From the NCBI RefSeq assembly GCF_004795105.1, contig NZ_SSBL01000001.1, positions 1-64,000 on the forward strand: a stretch of DNA of 64,000 bases. Direction: 5' to 3'. This document shows, one piece after another, positions 26,552 through 35,104 of the stretch. The stretch is from Streptomyces sp. A0642 (GTDB lineage Bacteria > Actinomycetota > Actinomycetes > Streptomycetales > Streptomycetaceae). Position 1 is the stretch's first letter. The number at the start of each line of letters is the position of its first letter. The notes below the pieces were generated by a model that saw nothing but the letters and a program-made list of their open reading frames with translations, made no database searches and had not been told where the DNA came from. The position numbers and the translations under genes were made by a program.

Positions 26552-27994
26552 ATGGGATCCACCTCCGCCCACAAGAATGAGGGCCTTGGCCGTCGCGATG
26601 TGATCAAGCGGTCTGCCGCACTCGGTCTGATCACCGTCCCGACGATGAGCTTCCTGTCGGCCTGTGCGAGCAGCGACAGCGGCAGCGACGACTCGGTCAA
26701 GAAGGGCAAGACCAGCGCGAAGAACCCGCTGGGCGTCAACGAGACGGCCGCTCTCGACGTGGTCATCTTCGACGGCGGCTTCGGCCAGCAGTACGCGATC
26801 GACGCCGAGAAGAAGTACACCGCGGCCTTCCCGAAGGCCAAGGTCAAGCACTCCGCGACGCAGAAGATCCAGTCGCAGCTCCAGCCGCGCTTCAACGGCG
26901 GCACCCCGCCGGACCTGATCGACAACTCGGGCGCCGAGCAGATGGACATGGGTGTCCTCGTCGGCAAGAAGCAGCTGATGGACCTGACGCCGCTGATGGA
27001 CGCCCCGTCCATCGACGACCCGAGCAAGAAGGTCCGCGACACCCTGCGCCCGGGTGTGCTGGAGATGGGTCAGTTCGACGGTGACCCGGTCTGGATCATG
27101 TACTACGCCTACACCGTGTACGGCGTCTGGTACTCGCAGACCGCGCTCGACAACCTGGACGCCGAGTATCCCGAGGACTGGGACGCCATGCTCGCCCTGT
27201 GCGAGAAGGCGAAGAAGAAGGGCATCGCCGGCTGGACGTACCCGGGCAAGTACCCGTACTACCTGCCGTTCTCGCTCTACCCGTTCATCGGCAAGATCGG
27301 TGGCCGGGAGGTTCTCGACAAGATCGACAACCTGGAGCCGAACGCCTGGAAGGACCCCGCCGTCAAGGCGGCGTTCGAGGCGTACTACGAGCTGTACAAG
27401 AAGGGGTACATCCTCAAGGGCACCCCGGGCCTGACCCACATCCAGTCGCAGACCGAGTGGACCAAGGGCAAGGCGCTCTTCATCCCGAACGGTTCGTGGG
27501 TGGAGAACGAGGCGGCCCCGACCACGCCCAAGGACTTCAAGATGATGGTCTCGGCCCCCTCGGGCCTCGACTCGTCGGACAAGCTGCCCTTCGGCACCAT
27601 CTGGGCGTCCGGCGGCGAGCCCTTCGTCGTCCCGGCGAAGGCGAAGAACCCGCAGGGAGGCATGGAGCAGCTGCGCATCATGCTCTCCGAGGAGTCCTCG
27701 AAGAACTTCACCAAGCAGGTCAAGTCCCTGAGCGCCTTCAACGGCGGCACCGACGGCCTGACCCTCTCCACGGCCATGCAGGCCGGTGTCGACGCGCTGA
27801 AGAAGGCCGGCGACAACGTGGTGAACCCGCGGCTGCAGGACTGGTACGTGAAGCTCCAGAAGGAGCAGATCGGCACCGCCGGCATCGGCGAGATGATGGC
27901 CGGGCGTCTGACGCCCGCCGAGGCCATCAAGAAGATCCAGGGCTACGCGGACGCCGCGGCCAAGGACCAGTCCATCAAGCACTACAAGCACTAG
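26552..27994 (+). CDS. ngcE: N-acetylglucosamine-type ABC importer, binding lipoprotein
   Basis: The 480-residue product is a family-1 solute-binding protein. Its N-terminus combines a twin-arginine motif (GRRDVIKRSAALGL) with a lipobox (LSAC), indicating a Tat-exported lipoprotein. The mature sequence (DVVIFDGGFGQQYAID, FIPNGSWVENEAA) resembles the NgcE group that binds GlcNAc and chitobiose in S. olivaceoviridis. The position before rok7B7-xylFGH matches, from memory, S. coelicolor SCO6005. The ATG at 26552 has GAGG eight bases upstream. Two permease genes follow and no ATPase, so the shared MsiK ATPase probably serves it. The DasR-like site upstream supports an amino-sugar substrate, but specificity is not proven. 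Confidence 0.85.
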   Translation: MGSTSAHKNEGLGRRDVIKRSAALGLITVPTMSFLSACASSDSGSDDSVKKGKTSAKNPLGVNETAALDVVIFDGGFGQQYAIDAEKKYTAAFPKAKVKHSATQKIQSQLQPRFNGGTPPDLIDNSGAEQMDMGVLVGKKQLMDLTPLMDAPSIDDPSKKVRDTLRPGVLEMGQFDGDPVWIMYYAYTVYGVWYSQTALDNLDAEYPEDWDAMLALCEKAKKKGIAGWTYPGKYPYYLPFSLYPFIGKIGGREVLDKIDNLEPNAWKDPAVKAAFEAYYELYKKGYILKGTPGLTHIQSQTEWTKGKALFIPNGSWVENEAAPTTPKDFKMMVSAPSGLDSSDKLPFGTIWASGGEPFVVPAKAKNPQGGMEQLRIMLSEESSKNFTKQVKSLSAFNGGTDGLTLSTAMQAGVDALKKAGDNVVNPRLQDWYVKLQKEQIGTAGIGEMMAGRLTPAEAIKKIQGYADAAAKDQSIKHYKH

Positions 27995-28047
27995 TGAGTA
28001 ACCGTCACCAGCGGCGGCACCCGCGGAAAGATCGGGGTCGGTAAACG

Positions 28048-28971
28048 ATGCAGCACGGCAAGTACCGGTTCATTGTGGGGTTCCTGGTAGCCCCACTGGC
28101 GTTGTACGCGGTCTTCGTCATCTGGCCGTTCATCCAGTCCATCTACTACTCGTTCACGGACTGGACCGGCCTGAGCCCGGACTTCAAGATGGTCGGCCTC
28201 GACAACTACACGAGGATGTTCAAGGACGACATTTTCTGGAAGTCGCTGCAGCACAGCGTGCTGCTCGTGCTGCTGCTGCCGCTGGTGACGCTGGGCCTCG
28301 CGCTCTTCTTCGCCTTCATGCTCAATGTCGGAGGCCGTCGGCGCAAGAACGCCGCGGTCTCCGGCGTGCGGGGCTCGGGTTTCTACAAGATCGCCTATTT
28401 CTTCCCGCAGGTGCTCTCGATCGTCATCGTCGCCCTGCTGTTCCAGTTCGCGTACAACCCGCGCAGCGGAATGCTGAATTCGGCGCTCAAGGGAATCGGG
28501 CTCGACTCCGTCCAGCCCGACTGGCTGGGTGACCCGAACCTGGCCCTCATCTGCGTCATGGTCGTTCTGGTCTGGTCGACGGTCGGATTCTTCGTCGTCC
28601 TCTTCTCCGCCGGCATGGCGTCCATCCCGAAGGACTTCTACGAGGCGGCGCTCCTGGACGGGGCCAGCCGCATCACGACGTTCTTCAAGATCACCGTGCC
28701 GCTGCTCTGGGACACCATCCAGTCGGGCTGGGTCTACATGGGCATCCTGGCGCTCGGGGTCGAGGCGTTCACGGCCGTCCAGGTCATGACGGTGGGCCCC
28801 GGCGGCCCCGACTACGCGACCTCCGTCCTGCCGCTGTACGTCTACCAGACGGCCTTCCGCGACGGTCAGGCCGGATACGCGACCACGATCGGCGTCGGGC
28901 TGCTCATCGTCACCATGGTGTTCGCCGCCATCGTGATGCGTCTGGGCCGGCGCGACCGGCTGGAGTTCTGA
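28048..28971 (+). CDS. ngcF: ABC importer permease, NgcF type
   Basis: A 307-residue MalF-type membrane subunit with six predicted segments, beginning FIVGFLVAPLALYAVFVIWPF. The EAA coupling loop is DFYEAALLDGASRITTFFKI. It lies 53 bases after the binding-protein gene and is followed by the partner permease. Together they should form the pore for GlcNAc or a chito-oligosaccharide; the assignment rests on synteny and the neighbouring binding protein. Confidence 0.88.
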   Translation: MQHGKYRFIVGFLVAPLALYAVFVIWPFIQSIYYSFTDWTGLSPDFKMVGLDNYTRMFKDDIFWKSLQHSVLLVLLLPLVTLGLALFFAFMLNVGGRRRKNAAVSGVRGSGFYKIAYFFPQVLSIVIVALLFQFAYNPRSGMLNSALKGIGLDSVQPDWLGDPNLALICVMVVLVWSTVGFFVVLFSAGMASIPKDFYEAALLDGASRITTFFKITVPLLWDTIQSGWVYMGILALGVEAFTAVQVMTVGPGGPDYATSVLPLYVYQTAFRDGQAGYATTIGVGLLIVTMVFAAIVMRLGRRDRLEF

Positions 28972-29062
28972 TGCTGTGCTTCCCGGGACGCGGCGCCCGG
29001 ATCCCCAGCAGGCAAGACAGCCCGGTCCCGGCGGCCGGCTCGACAGTACGAGGTGAGCACAC

Positions 29063-29983
29063 GTGAAGGCCACTGAAACCCCTCCCGTGGTCACGGTGAC
29101 GGAACCGGCCCCCGTGTCCAAGTCGCCCGCGCAGGACGGCAAGGAGAAGAGCGGTGAGGGCGGCAAGGTCCTCAACGTCTTCTCGCACGGTGTGCTGATC
29201 ACCTGGGCGGTCCTGGTGGTCATGCCGCTGCTGTGGGCGGTCATGACCTCGTTCAAGACCGATGACTCGATCCTGTCGACGCCGTGGGCGCTGCCGGACA
29301 AGCTCCACTTCGAGAACTGGTCACGCGCCTGGAGCCAGGCGCACATGAGTGAATACTTCTTGAACACCATCGTGGTGGTCGGCGGTTCACTCATCGGCAC
29401 CCTGCTGCTGGGATCGATGGCGGCGTACGTACTGGCCCGGTTCGACTTCCCGGGCAACCGTTTCGTGTACTACCTGTTCATCGGCGGGATGAGCTTCCCG
29501 ATCATCCTGGCGCTGGTCCCGTTGTTCTTCGTGATGAACAACATGGGTCTGCTGAACACGACGCACGGGCTGATCCTGGTCTACATCGCCTACTCGCTGC
29601 CCTTCACCGTCTTCTTCCTCACCGCCTTCTTCCGGACGCTGCCCGGTTCCGTGGCGGAGGCGGCGATGATCGACGGGGCGTCGCACACCCGGACGTTCTT
29701 CCAGGTGATGCTGCCCATGGCGAAGCCGGGCCTGATCAGCGTCGGCATCTTCAACTTCCTGGGGCAGTGGAACCAGTACATGCTGCCGACGGTGCTCAAC
29801 AGCGACCCCGATCACCGGGTGCTCTCCCAGGGGCTGGTCGAACTGGCCAACAGCCAGGGCTACAAGGGCGACTGGTCCGGACTCTTCGCCGGTCTGGTGA
29901 TGGCGATGCTCCCCGTCCTCGCCGCCTACATCGTCTTCCAGCGCCAGGTCGTGGCCGGTCTCACCGCGGGAGCGGTGAAGTGA
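29063..29983 (+). CDS. ngcG: ABC importer permease, NgcG type
   Basis: The 306-residue MalG-type subunit has a soluble N-terminus of about 35 residues (KATETPPVVTVTEPAPVSKS) and six membrane segments. Its EAA loop reads SVAEAAMIDGASHTRTF. The GTG at 29063 has GAGGTG upstream. It ends the importer operon; a strong hairpin follows. The pairing with the upstream permease is clear, the substrate inferred. Confidence 0.88.
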   Translation: MKATETPPVVTVTEPAPVSKSPAQDGKEKSGEGGKVLNVFSHGVLITWAVLVVMPLLWAVMTSFKTDDSILSTPWALPDKLHFENWSRAWSQAHMSEYFLNTIVVVGGSLIGTLLLGSMAAYVLARFDFPGNRFVYYLFIGGMSFPIILALVPLFFVMNNMGLLNTTHGLILVYIAYSLPFTVFFLTAFFRTLPGSVAEAAMIDGASHTRTFFQVMLPMAKPGLISVGIFNFLGQWNQYMLPTVLNSDPDHRVLSQGLVELANSQGYKGDWSGLFAGLVMAMLPVLAAYIVFQRQVVAGLTAGAVK

Positions 29984-30045
29984 TAGCCGGTCCGGCCGCG
30001 CCGACGGTGAAGTAGTACCGCGAGCGCCTTCTCCACAGAACCACC

Positions 30046-30081
30046 GAACCGCCCGCCGGCAGAGATGCCGGCGGGCGGTTC
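30046..30081 (+). terminator. terminator of the ngcEFG-like operon
   Basis: Perfect 15-bp arms (30046-30060 and 30067-30081) with an AGAGAT loop lie 60 bases after the ngcG stop. Confidence 0.85.
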
Positions 30082-30198
30082 GTCTGTGTAAGGGGGAGTT
30101 CGCGGAGCGTGCCGAGCGAGGGTTCCGTGCGCGTCCGGGGCTTCGACTGCTCAAGGTCTTGACGGGGCGTACCCCAAAACGCTCAGCTTAGGGTTCAC

Positions 30199-31431
30199 AT
30201 GTTGGAGAATATGGCAGGAGTGAGAGAGTCGATGGAGACTCCGGGGTCGCAGACATCTCTGCATCGCGCCAACCTAGAGCGGGTCGTGCGGGCCGTACGT
30301 ATGGCGGGTTCGCTCACCCAGGCGGAGATCGCCAGGAGCACGGGCCTCTCCGCGGCCACCGTCTCCAATATCGTTCGCGAACTGAAGGAGGGCGGCACCG
30401 TCGAGGTGACGCCGACCTCGGCCGGCGGCCGGCGGGCGCGCAGCGTCTCCCTCAGCGGCGACGCGGGCATCGTCATCGGCGTCGATTTCGGCCATACGCA
30501 CCTGCGGGTGGCGGTCGGCAACCTGGCCCACCAGGTGCTCGCCGAGGAGTCCGAGCCGCTGGACGTGGACGCCTCGTCCGCCGAGGGCTTCGGACGGGCG
30601 GAACAGCTGGTGAACCGGCTGATCGAGACCACCGGGATCAGTCCCGGCAAGGTCATCGGGGTGGGTCTCGGTGTACCCGGCCCGATCGACGTCGAGTCCG
30701 GCACGCTGGGCTCCACGTCGATCCTGCCGGGGTGGACGGGCATCAACCCCAGCGAGGAGCTCGCCGGACGCCTCGGCGTGCCGGTGTACGTCGACAACGA
30801 CGCCAACCTCGGGGCGCTGGGCGAGCTGGTGTGGGGGAGCGGGCGCGGGGTCCGCGACCTGGCCTACATCAAGGTCGCCAGCGGTGTCGGCGCCGGTCTG
30901 GTGATCGACGGGCACATCTACCGGGGGCCGGGCGGAACGGCCGGCGAGATCGGCCACATCACCCTCGACGAATCGGGCCCCGTCTGCCGCTGCGGCAACC
31001 GCGGGTGCCTGGAGACCTTCACGGCCGCGCGGTACGTCCTGCCCCTGCTCAGGCCCAGCCACGGGCCCGATCTCACCATGGAGCGGGTGGTCCAGCTGGC
31101 CCGTGAGGGCGACCCGGGCTGCCGCCGGGTGATCGGCGACGTCGGACGCCACATCGGCAGCGGCGTGGCCAACCTCTGCAACCTGCTGAACCCGAGCCGC
31201 GTGGTGCTCGGCGGCTCCCTCGCGGAGGCCGGCGAACTGGTCCTCGGGCCCATCCGGGACTCCGTCTCGCGCTACGCCATCCCCAGTGCCGCCCGCCAGC
31301 TCTCGGTGCTCCCCGGCGCCCTCGGCGGACGGGCGGAGGTGCTGGGCGCGCTGGCTCTCGTACTGAATGAAATGGGTGATTCGTCCCTTTTGGAGAGCAC
31401 CCTCCCCGCAGCGACCCCTGCCTTCACTTAG
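30199..31431 (+). CDS. rok7B7: ROK-family regulator Rok7B7
   Basis: The 410-residue product has a winged helix (about residues 20-75, with LTQAEIARSTGLSAATVSNIVREL) and a ROK domain. The ROK domain holds the DxG phosphate loop-like GVDFGHTH and the zinc signature CRCGNRGCLETF near residue 268. It directly precedes xylFGH. In S. coelicolor the gene in this position, rok7B7 (SCO6008), affects xylose uptake, carbon catabolite repression and antibiotic production. That function is known for the homologue, not shown here. The start is uncertain: the ATG at 30199 has AGGG five bases upstream, while ATGs at 30211 and 30232 are alternatives that would not disturb the domain. An inverted repeat overlapping its stop may be its operator for xylF. 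Confidence 0.9.
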   Translation: MLENMAGVRESMETPGSQTSLHRANLERVVRAVRMAGSLTQAEIARSTGLSAATVSNIVRELKEGGTVEVTPTSAGGRRARSVSLSGDAGIVIGVDFGHTHLRVAVGNLAHQVLAEESEPLDVDASSAEGFGRAEQLVNRLIETTGISPGKVIGVGLGVPGPIDVESGTLGSTSILPGWTGINPSEELAGRLGVPVYVDNDANLGALGELVWGSGRGVRDLAYIKVASGVGAGLVIDGHIYRGPGGTAGEIGHITLDESGPVCRCGNRGCLETFTAARYVLPLLRPSHGPDLTMERVVQLAREGDPGCRRVIGDVGRHIGSGVANLCNLLNPSRVVLGGSLAEAGELVLGPIRDSVSRYAIPSAARQLSVLPGALGGRAEVLGALALVLNEMGDSSLLESTLPAATPAFT

Positions 31432-31452
31432 ATAACGAATGGCACCGTTGTC
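31431..31452. promoter_or_regulatory. inverted repeat upstream of xylF, candidate Rok7B7 site
   Basis: GATAACG (31431-31437) and CGTTGTC (31446-31452) form a 7-bp inverted repeat with one mismatch and an 8-bp spacer, right at the end of rok7B7 and about 100 bases before xylF. The surrounding sequence is AT-richer than average. I cannot place a convincing -10 here. Confidence 0.4.
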
Positions 31453-31554
31453 GTCTCGTTGCGAATTTACTACTTGACGCCGCTCTCGCGGCCGAGTTGA
31501 CTTCCAGCCACCTCGGCCGCAACGCTGCGGCCTCGTCAGGGAGGCACACCCGCA

Positions 31555-32622
31555 ATGAACGCAATGACGCGACGCATCGTCATAGGCACGGCCGCCGTCT
31601 CGATGGCCGTCTCCCTCGCCGCTTGTGGCAAGGCCGGCGACGACAAGAAGGACTCGGCGGACTCGGGCAGCAAGACCAAGATCGGTCTGCTGCTCCCGGA
31701 GAACAAGACCGCTCGCTACGAGACGCTGGACAAGCCGTTGTTCATCGAAGCGGTCAAGAAGGACTGCGCGGACTGCGAGGTCGTCTACAACAACGCGGCC
31801 GGTGACGTCGGCCAGCAGAAGCAGCAGTTCGAGCAGCAGATCGCCGATGGCATCAAGGTCATCGCGATCTCCTCGGTCGACGCCGAGAAGTCCGCCTCGT
31901 GGATCGCCGCCGCGCACAAGAAGGGCGTCAAGGTCGTCGCGTACGACCGCGCCATCGTCGGTGCCGACGCCTACGTGAGCCACGACAACGAGAAGATCGG
32001 CAAGCTCCAGGGCCAGGCCGTCCTCGACGCCCTCGGCTCCAAGGCGGCCGGCTCCAACCTCGTCATGATCAACGGTGACGAGAAGGACCCGAACGCCGGC
32101 CTGTTCAAGAAGGGCGCTCACGCGGCCCTCGACGGCAAGATCAAGATCGCCTACGAGGCCTCCGGCGAGTGGGACCCGAAGATCGCCGGCGAGAAGATGA
32201 CCGCCGCGATCTCCTCGGTCGGCAAGGGCAAGATCAACGCCGTCTACTCCGCCAACGACGGCATGGCGGGCGGCATCATCACGTCCCTGGACAACGCCGG
32301 CATCAAGGACATCCCGGTGGGTGGCCAGGACGCCGAACTCCCCGGTATCCAGCGGATCATCGCCGGCACGCAGACCTTCACGATCTACAAGTCGCCGAAG
32401 CAGCTCGCCCCGACGGCCGCCCAGTTCGCCGTCAACCTGCTCCAGGGCAAGGACATCGGCGCCTCGGGCAAGACGGACGGCGTTCCCTCCACGCTGCTCG
32501 AGCCGACCGTGGTGAACAAGGACAACATCCAGTCCACCGTGATCAAGGACGGCATCTACAAGGTCGCCGATGTCTGCGTCAAGGACATCGCCGCCAAGTG
32601 CACCGCACTGGGCATCAAGTAG
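31555..32622 (+). CDS. xylF: xylose ABC importer, binding lipoprotein
   Basis: The 355-residue product is a periplasmic-binding-protein-like (family 4, RbsB/XylF) sugar receptor. It has a lipoprotein signal (AVSMAVSLAACG) and a type-I fold sequence: KIGLLLPENKTARYETLDKP, then IAISSVDAEK, VVAYDR and the hinge-side GGQDAELPGIQRI. It delivers D-xylose to the XylG/XylH membrane complex. The ATG at 31555 has GGAGG ten bases upstream; a second ATG three codons on is further from it. The gene follows rok7B7 and precedes xylG, from which it is separated by a 239-base spacer with hairpins. Confidence 0.92.
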   Translation: MNAMTRRIVIGTAAVSMAVSLAACGKAGDDKKDSADSGSKTKIGLLLPENKTARYETLDKPLFIEAVKKDCADCEVVYNNAAGDVGQQKQQFEQQIADGIKVIAISSVDAEKSASWIAAAHKKGVKVVAYDRAIVGADAYVSHDNEKIGKLQGQAVLDALGSKAAGSNLVMINGDEKDPNAGLFKKGAHAALDGKIKIAYEASGEWDPKIAGEKMTAAISSVGKGKINAVYSANDGMAGGIITSLDNAGIKDIPVGGQDAELPGIQRIIAGTQTFTIYKSPKQLAPTAAQFAVNLLQGKDIGASGKTDGVPSTLLEPTVVNKDNIQSTVIKDGIYKVADVCVKDIAAKCTALGIK

Positions 32623-32630
32623 CCCCTCCG

Positions 32631-32658
32631 CGCGCCAGGGCCGGCCGGTCCTGGCGCG
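32631..32658 (+). terminator. stem-loop after xylF (likely attenuator)
   Basis: The arms CGCGCCAGG (32631-32639) and its complement (32650-32658) flank a 10-base loop, nine bases after the xylF stop. Because xylG and xylH follow, it probably stabilises xylF mRNA or stops only part of transcription, giving excess binding protein. Confidence 0.6.
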
Positions 32659-32807
32659 TACGGGTCTGACCCGCCCCGCACGGCGGAGTCCACCCGCCCC
32701 ACGACTGTCCGGCCCCGGTCGGCCCACACCCCGCTGCCGGCCGGGTGCCGGACATTCTTCCCCCAGTACTTCCAGTACGTCGACGCTGCCCTCGTGGCGC
32801 GGCGTCT

Positions 32808-32845
32808 CCGCCGGTCAGGCGGCACATCCCCGCCGGTCAGGCGGC
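32808..32845. repeat. 16-bp direct repeat before xylG
   Basis: CCGCCGGTCAGGCGGC is present at 32808-32823 and exactly again at 32830-32845, one unit every 22 bp. Each copy can fold on itself (CCGCC-GGTCA-GGCGG). The second copy adjoins the xylG ribosome site (GAAGGAG, 32846-32852), so folding could affect xylG translation. Confidence 0.75.
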
Positions 32846-32861
32846 GAAGGAGATGGTTCAC

Positions 32862-33641
32862 GTGTCACAGACGCCCGTGCTGGCGTTGCGTGGAGTCTTC
32901 AAGCGATTCGGAGCGGTGCAGGTCCTCTCCGGTGTCGATCTCGAAGTCCACGCCGGAGAAGTGGTCGCCCTCGTCGGCGACAACGGTGCAGGAAAGTCCA
33001 CGCTGGTCAAGACGATCGCCGGCGTGCACCCCATCGATGAGGGCGTCATCGAGTGGGAGGGCGAGAAGGTGGACATCAGCCGTCCGCACGACGCTCAGAA
33101 CCTCGGCGTCGCCACCGTCTACCAGGACCTCGCGCTCTGCGACAACCTGGACGTCGTCGCCAACCTCTTCCTCGGTCGCGAGATCAAGAAGGGCGGCGTC
33201 CTCGACGAGGTCGCCATGGAGAAGCGGGCCCAGGACCTCCTGTCCACGCTCTCCATCCGCATCCCCAGCGTCCGCATCCCGGTCGCCGCGCTCTCCGGCG
33301 GTCAGCGCCAGGTCGTGGCCATCGCCCGTGCCCTGGTCGGCAACCCCAAGATCGTGATCCTGGACGAGCCCACCGCGGCCCTCGGCGTCGAGCAGACCGC
33401 ACAGGTCCTCGACCTGGTGGAGCGGCTGCGCGAGCAGAACCTCGGCGTCATCCTCATCAGCCACAACATGGCCGATGTGAAGGCTGTCGCCGACAAGGTC
33501 GCCGTGCTGCGACTCGGCCACAACAACGGCATCTTCCCCGTGGCGACGACCAGCCACGAAGAAATCATCGCCGCGATCACGGGCGCCACCGACAACGCCG
33601 TGACCCGCCGCAAGTCCCGCAGCGCGGAGGCATCCAAGTGA
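32862..33641 (+). CDS. xylG: xylose ABC importer, ATPase
   Basis: A single-domain ATPase of 259 residues with Walker A GDNGAGKST, signature LSGGQRQVVAIARAL and Walker B IVILDEPTAAL. Classical XylG/RbsA proteins fuse two such domains (about 500 residues); this one has only one and must act as a homodimer, as in the FrcA-like branch. The start is the GTG at 32862: GAAGGAG lies nine bases before it, whereas the in-frame ATG at 32853 abuts the ribosome site. The gene overlaps xylH by four bases (GTGA). Unlike the other two sugar importers in the window, this one carries its own ATPase. Confidence 0.92.
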   Translation: MSQTPVLALRGVFKRFGAVQVLSGVDLEVHAGEVVALVGDNGAGKSTLVKTIAGVHPIDEGVIEWEGEKVDISRPHDAQNLGVATVYQDLALCDNLDVVANLFLGREIKKGGVLDEVAMEKRAQDLLSTLSIRIPSVRIPVAALSGGQRQVVAIARALVGNPKIVILDEPTAALGVEQTAQVLDLVERLREQNLGVILISHNMADVKAVADKVAVLRLGHNNGIFPVATTSHEEIIAAITGATDNAVTRRKSRSAEASK

Positions 33642-34936
33642 GTGAGACCAGCAAGACTTCGGCCGAGGTCCCGGCCCAGGCGAAGGCCACCGAGGCTCCC
33701 GTAGCAGCGGCCGGCGCCGTCAGGGTCGTCGACCCCCGCCTGCTCGTCCGCGAGCAGGGCTTCAAGGGCTACTGGACCGAGTTCAAGCGCAAGGTGCGCT
33801 CGGGCGAGATCGGCTCGCTGCCCGTCGTGGTGGGCCTGATCATCATCGGGATCGTCTTCCAGCTCGAGACCGGCAACTTCCTCACCTCGTACAACCTCGA
33901 CCAGATCACGCTGTACGCGGCGGGCCCCGGCATCATGGCCGTGGGCATCGTTTTCGTCCTGCTGCTGGGCGAGATCGACCTCGCGGTCGGTTCCGTGGCG
34001 GGTCTCGCGGGCTCGGTGTGGGCCGTTCTCGGCACGGACATGCCCGACTCCCTCGCCATCGTGCTCGGCATCCTGTCCGGCACGGTCATCGGCGCCTTCC
34101 ACGGCATCGTCTTCGCCAAGATCGGCGTGCCCGCGTTCGTCGTGACGCTGGCGGGCTTCCTCGGCTGGGCCGGTCTGCAGACCTGGGTGATGGGCGACAA
34201 GTCCACCATCACCACCCCGCTCGGCAGCTTCGTCCGCGACCTGACCAGCTACTACTTCGCCGACATCGCCGCCGCCTACGGTCTCGCCGTGGTCGTGATC
34301 ATCGCCTTCTACCTCGCGCAGCTGCGCGACTCGAGCCGCCGCAAGGCCGCCGAGCTGCCGCACCGCCCGCAGAGCGAGATCATTCTGCGCACCGTTCTGC
34401 TCGCCGTCCTGTGCCTCCTGGCCGCGTACGCGTTCAACCAGGAGCAGGGCCTCCCGCTCTCCCTGGTGATCTTCCTCGCGATCCTGGTCCTCACCGACTT
34501 CGTTCTGCGCCGCACCACCTACGGCCGTCAGATCTTCGCGGTCGGCGGTGGCATTGAGGCAGCGCGTCGTGCCGGCATCAACGTGTCCTGGATCCGCATC
34601 TCGGTGTTCATGATCTCCGGCACGCTCGGTGCGGTCGGCGGTCTCTTCCTGGCCTCCGCGACCGGCGGCGCCGACCGCTCGCTCGGTGGCGGCAACCAGC
34701 TCATGATGTGCATCGCCGCAGCCGTCATCGGCGGTACGTCCCTGTTCGGCGGACGCGGAAAGGTCTGGTCCGCGCTGCTGGGCATCCTGGTCATCCAGTC
34801 GATCGTCCAGGGCCTCAACCAGATGAACCTGTCGTCGAACGCGATCCAGTACATGATCACCGGTGGTGTGCTCCTCATCGCCGTGATCATCGACTCGGTC
34901 TCGCGCAAGACCCAGAAGACCGCGGGCCGCGCCTGA
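33638..34936 (+). CDS. xylH: xylose ABC importer, permease
   Basis: The 432-residue membrane protein has about ten hydrophobic segments. It includes the family signature of RbsC/XylH permeases: EIDLAVGSVAGLAG, GVPAFVVTLAGFLGW and IAAAVIGGTSLFGGRGKVW. The first 65 residues are soluble and Ala-rich. The GTG at 33638 overlaps the xylG stop (GTGA), and GGAGG lies seven bases upstream inside xylG, giving coupled translation. It completes the xylose importer. A perfect terminator follows. Confidence 0.93.
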   Translation: MSETSKTSAEVPAQAKATEAPVAAAGAVRVVDPRLLVREQGFKGYWTEFKRKVRSGEIGSLPVVVGLIIIGIVFQLETGNFLTSYNLDQITLYAAGPGIMAVGIVFVLLLGEIDLAVGSVAGLAGSVWAVLGTDMPDSLAIVLGILSGTVIGAFHGIVFAKIGVPAFVVTLAGFLGWAGLQTWVMGDKSTITTPLGSFVRDLTSYYFADIAAAYGLAVVVIIAFYLAQLRDSSRRKAAELPHRPQSEIILRTVLLAVLCLLAAYAFNQEQGLPLSLVIFLAILVLTDFVLRRTTYGRQIFAVGGGIEAARRAGINVSWIRISVFMISGTLGAVGGLFLASATGGADRSLGGGNQLMMCIAAAVIGGTSLFGGRGKVWSALLGILVIQSIVQGLNQMNLSSNAIQYMITGGVLLIAVIIDSVSRKTQKTAGRA

Positions 34937-34947
34937 CCGCGGATCCG

Positions 34948-34987
34948 CAGGAGCGCCCGGCACCGCACCCGGTGCCGGGCGCTCCTG
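34948..34987 (+). terminator. terminator of xylFGH
   Basis: Perfect 17-bp arms (34948-34964 and 34971-34987) with a GCACCC loop begin 12 bases after the xylH stop. Confidence 0.9.
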
Positions 34988-35104
34988 CGTGCGCCACCCC
35001 GGGTGACGCACCACGCACCGCCCGATGAACACGGGCGCGGCCGGAACATTAGACTCGACCAGGTCCGCAGAAGTTCGATCAGGCTAGAACGCAAGGAGGC
35101 ACGG

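Noticed and set aside
32862..33641. xylG as a truncated two-domain ATPase
   Set aside because: The gene ends cleanly in a GTGA overlap with xylH and has all motifs. Single-domain relatives are known, so no loss needs to be assumed.
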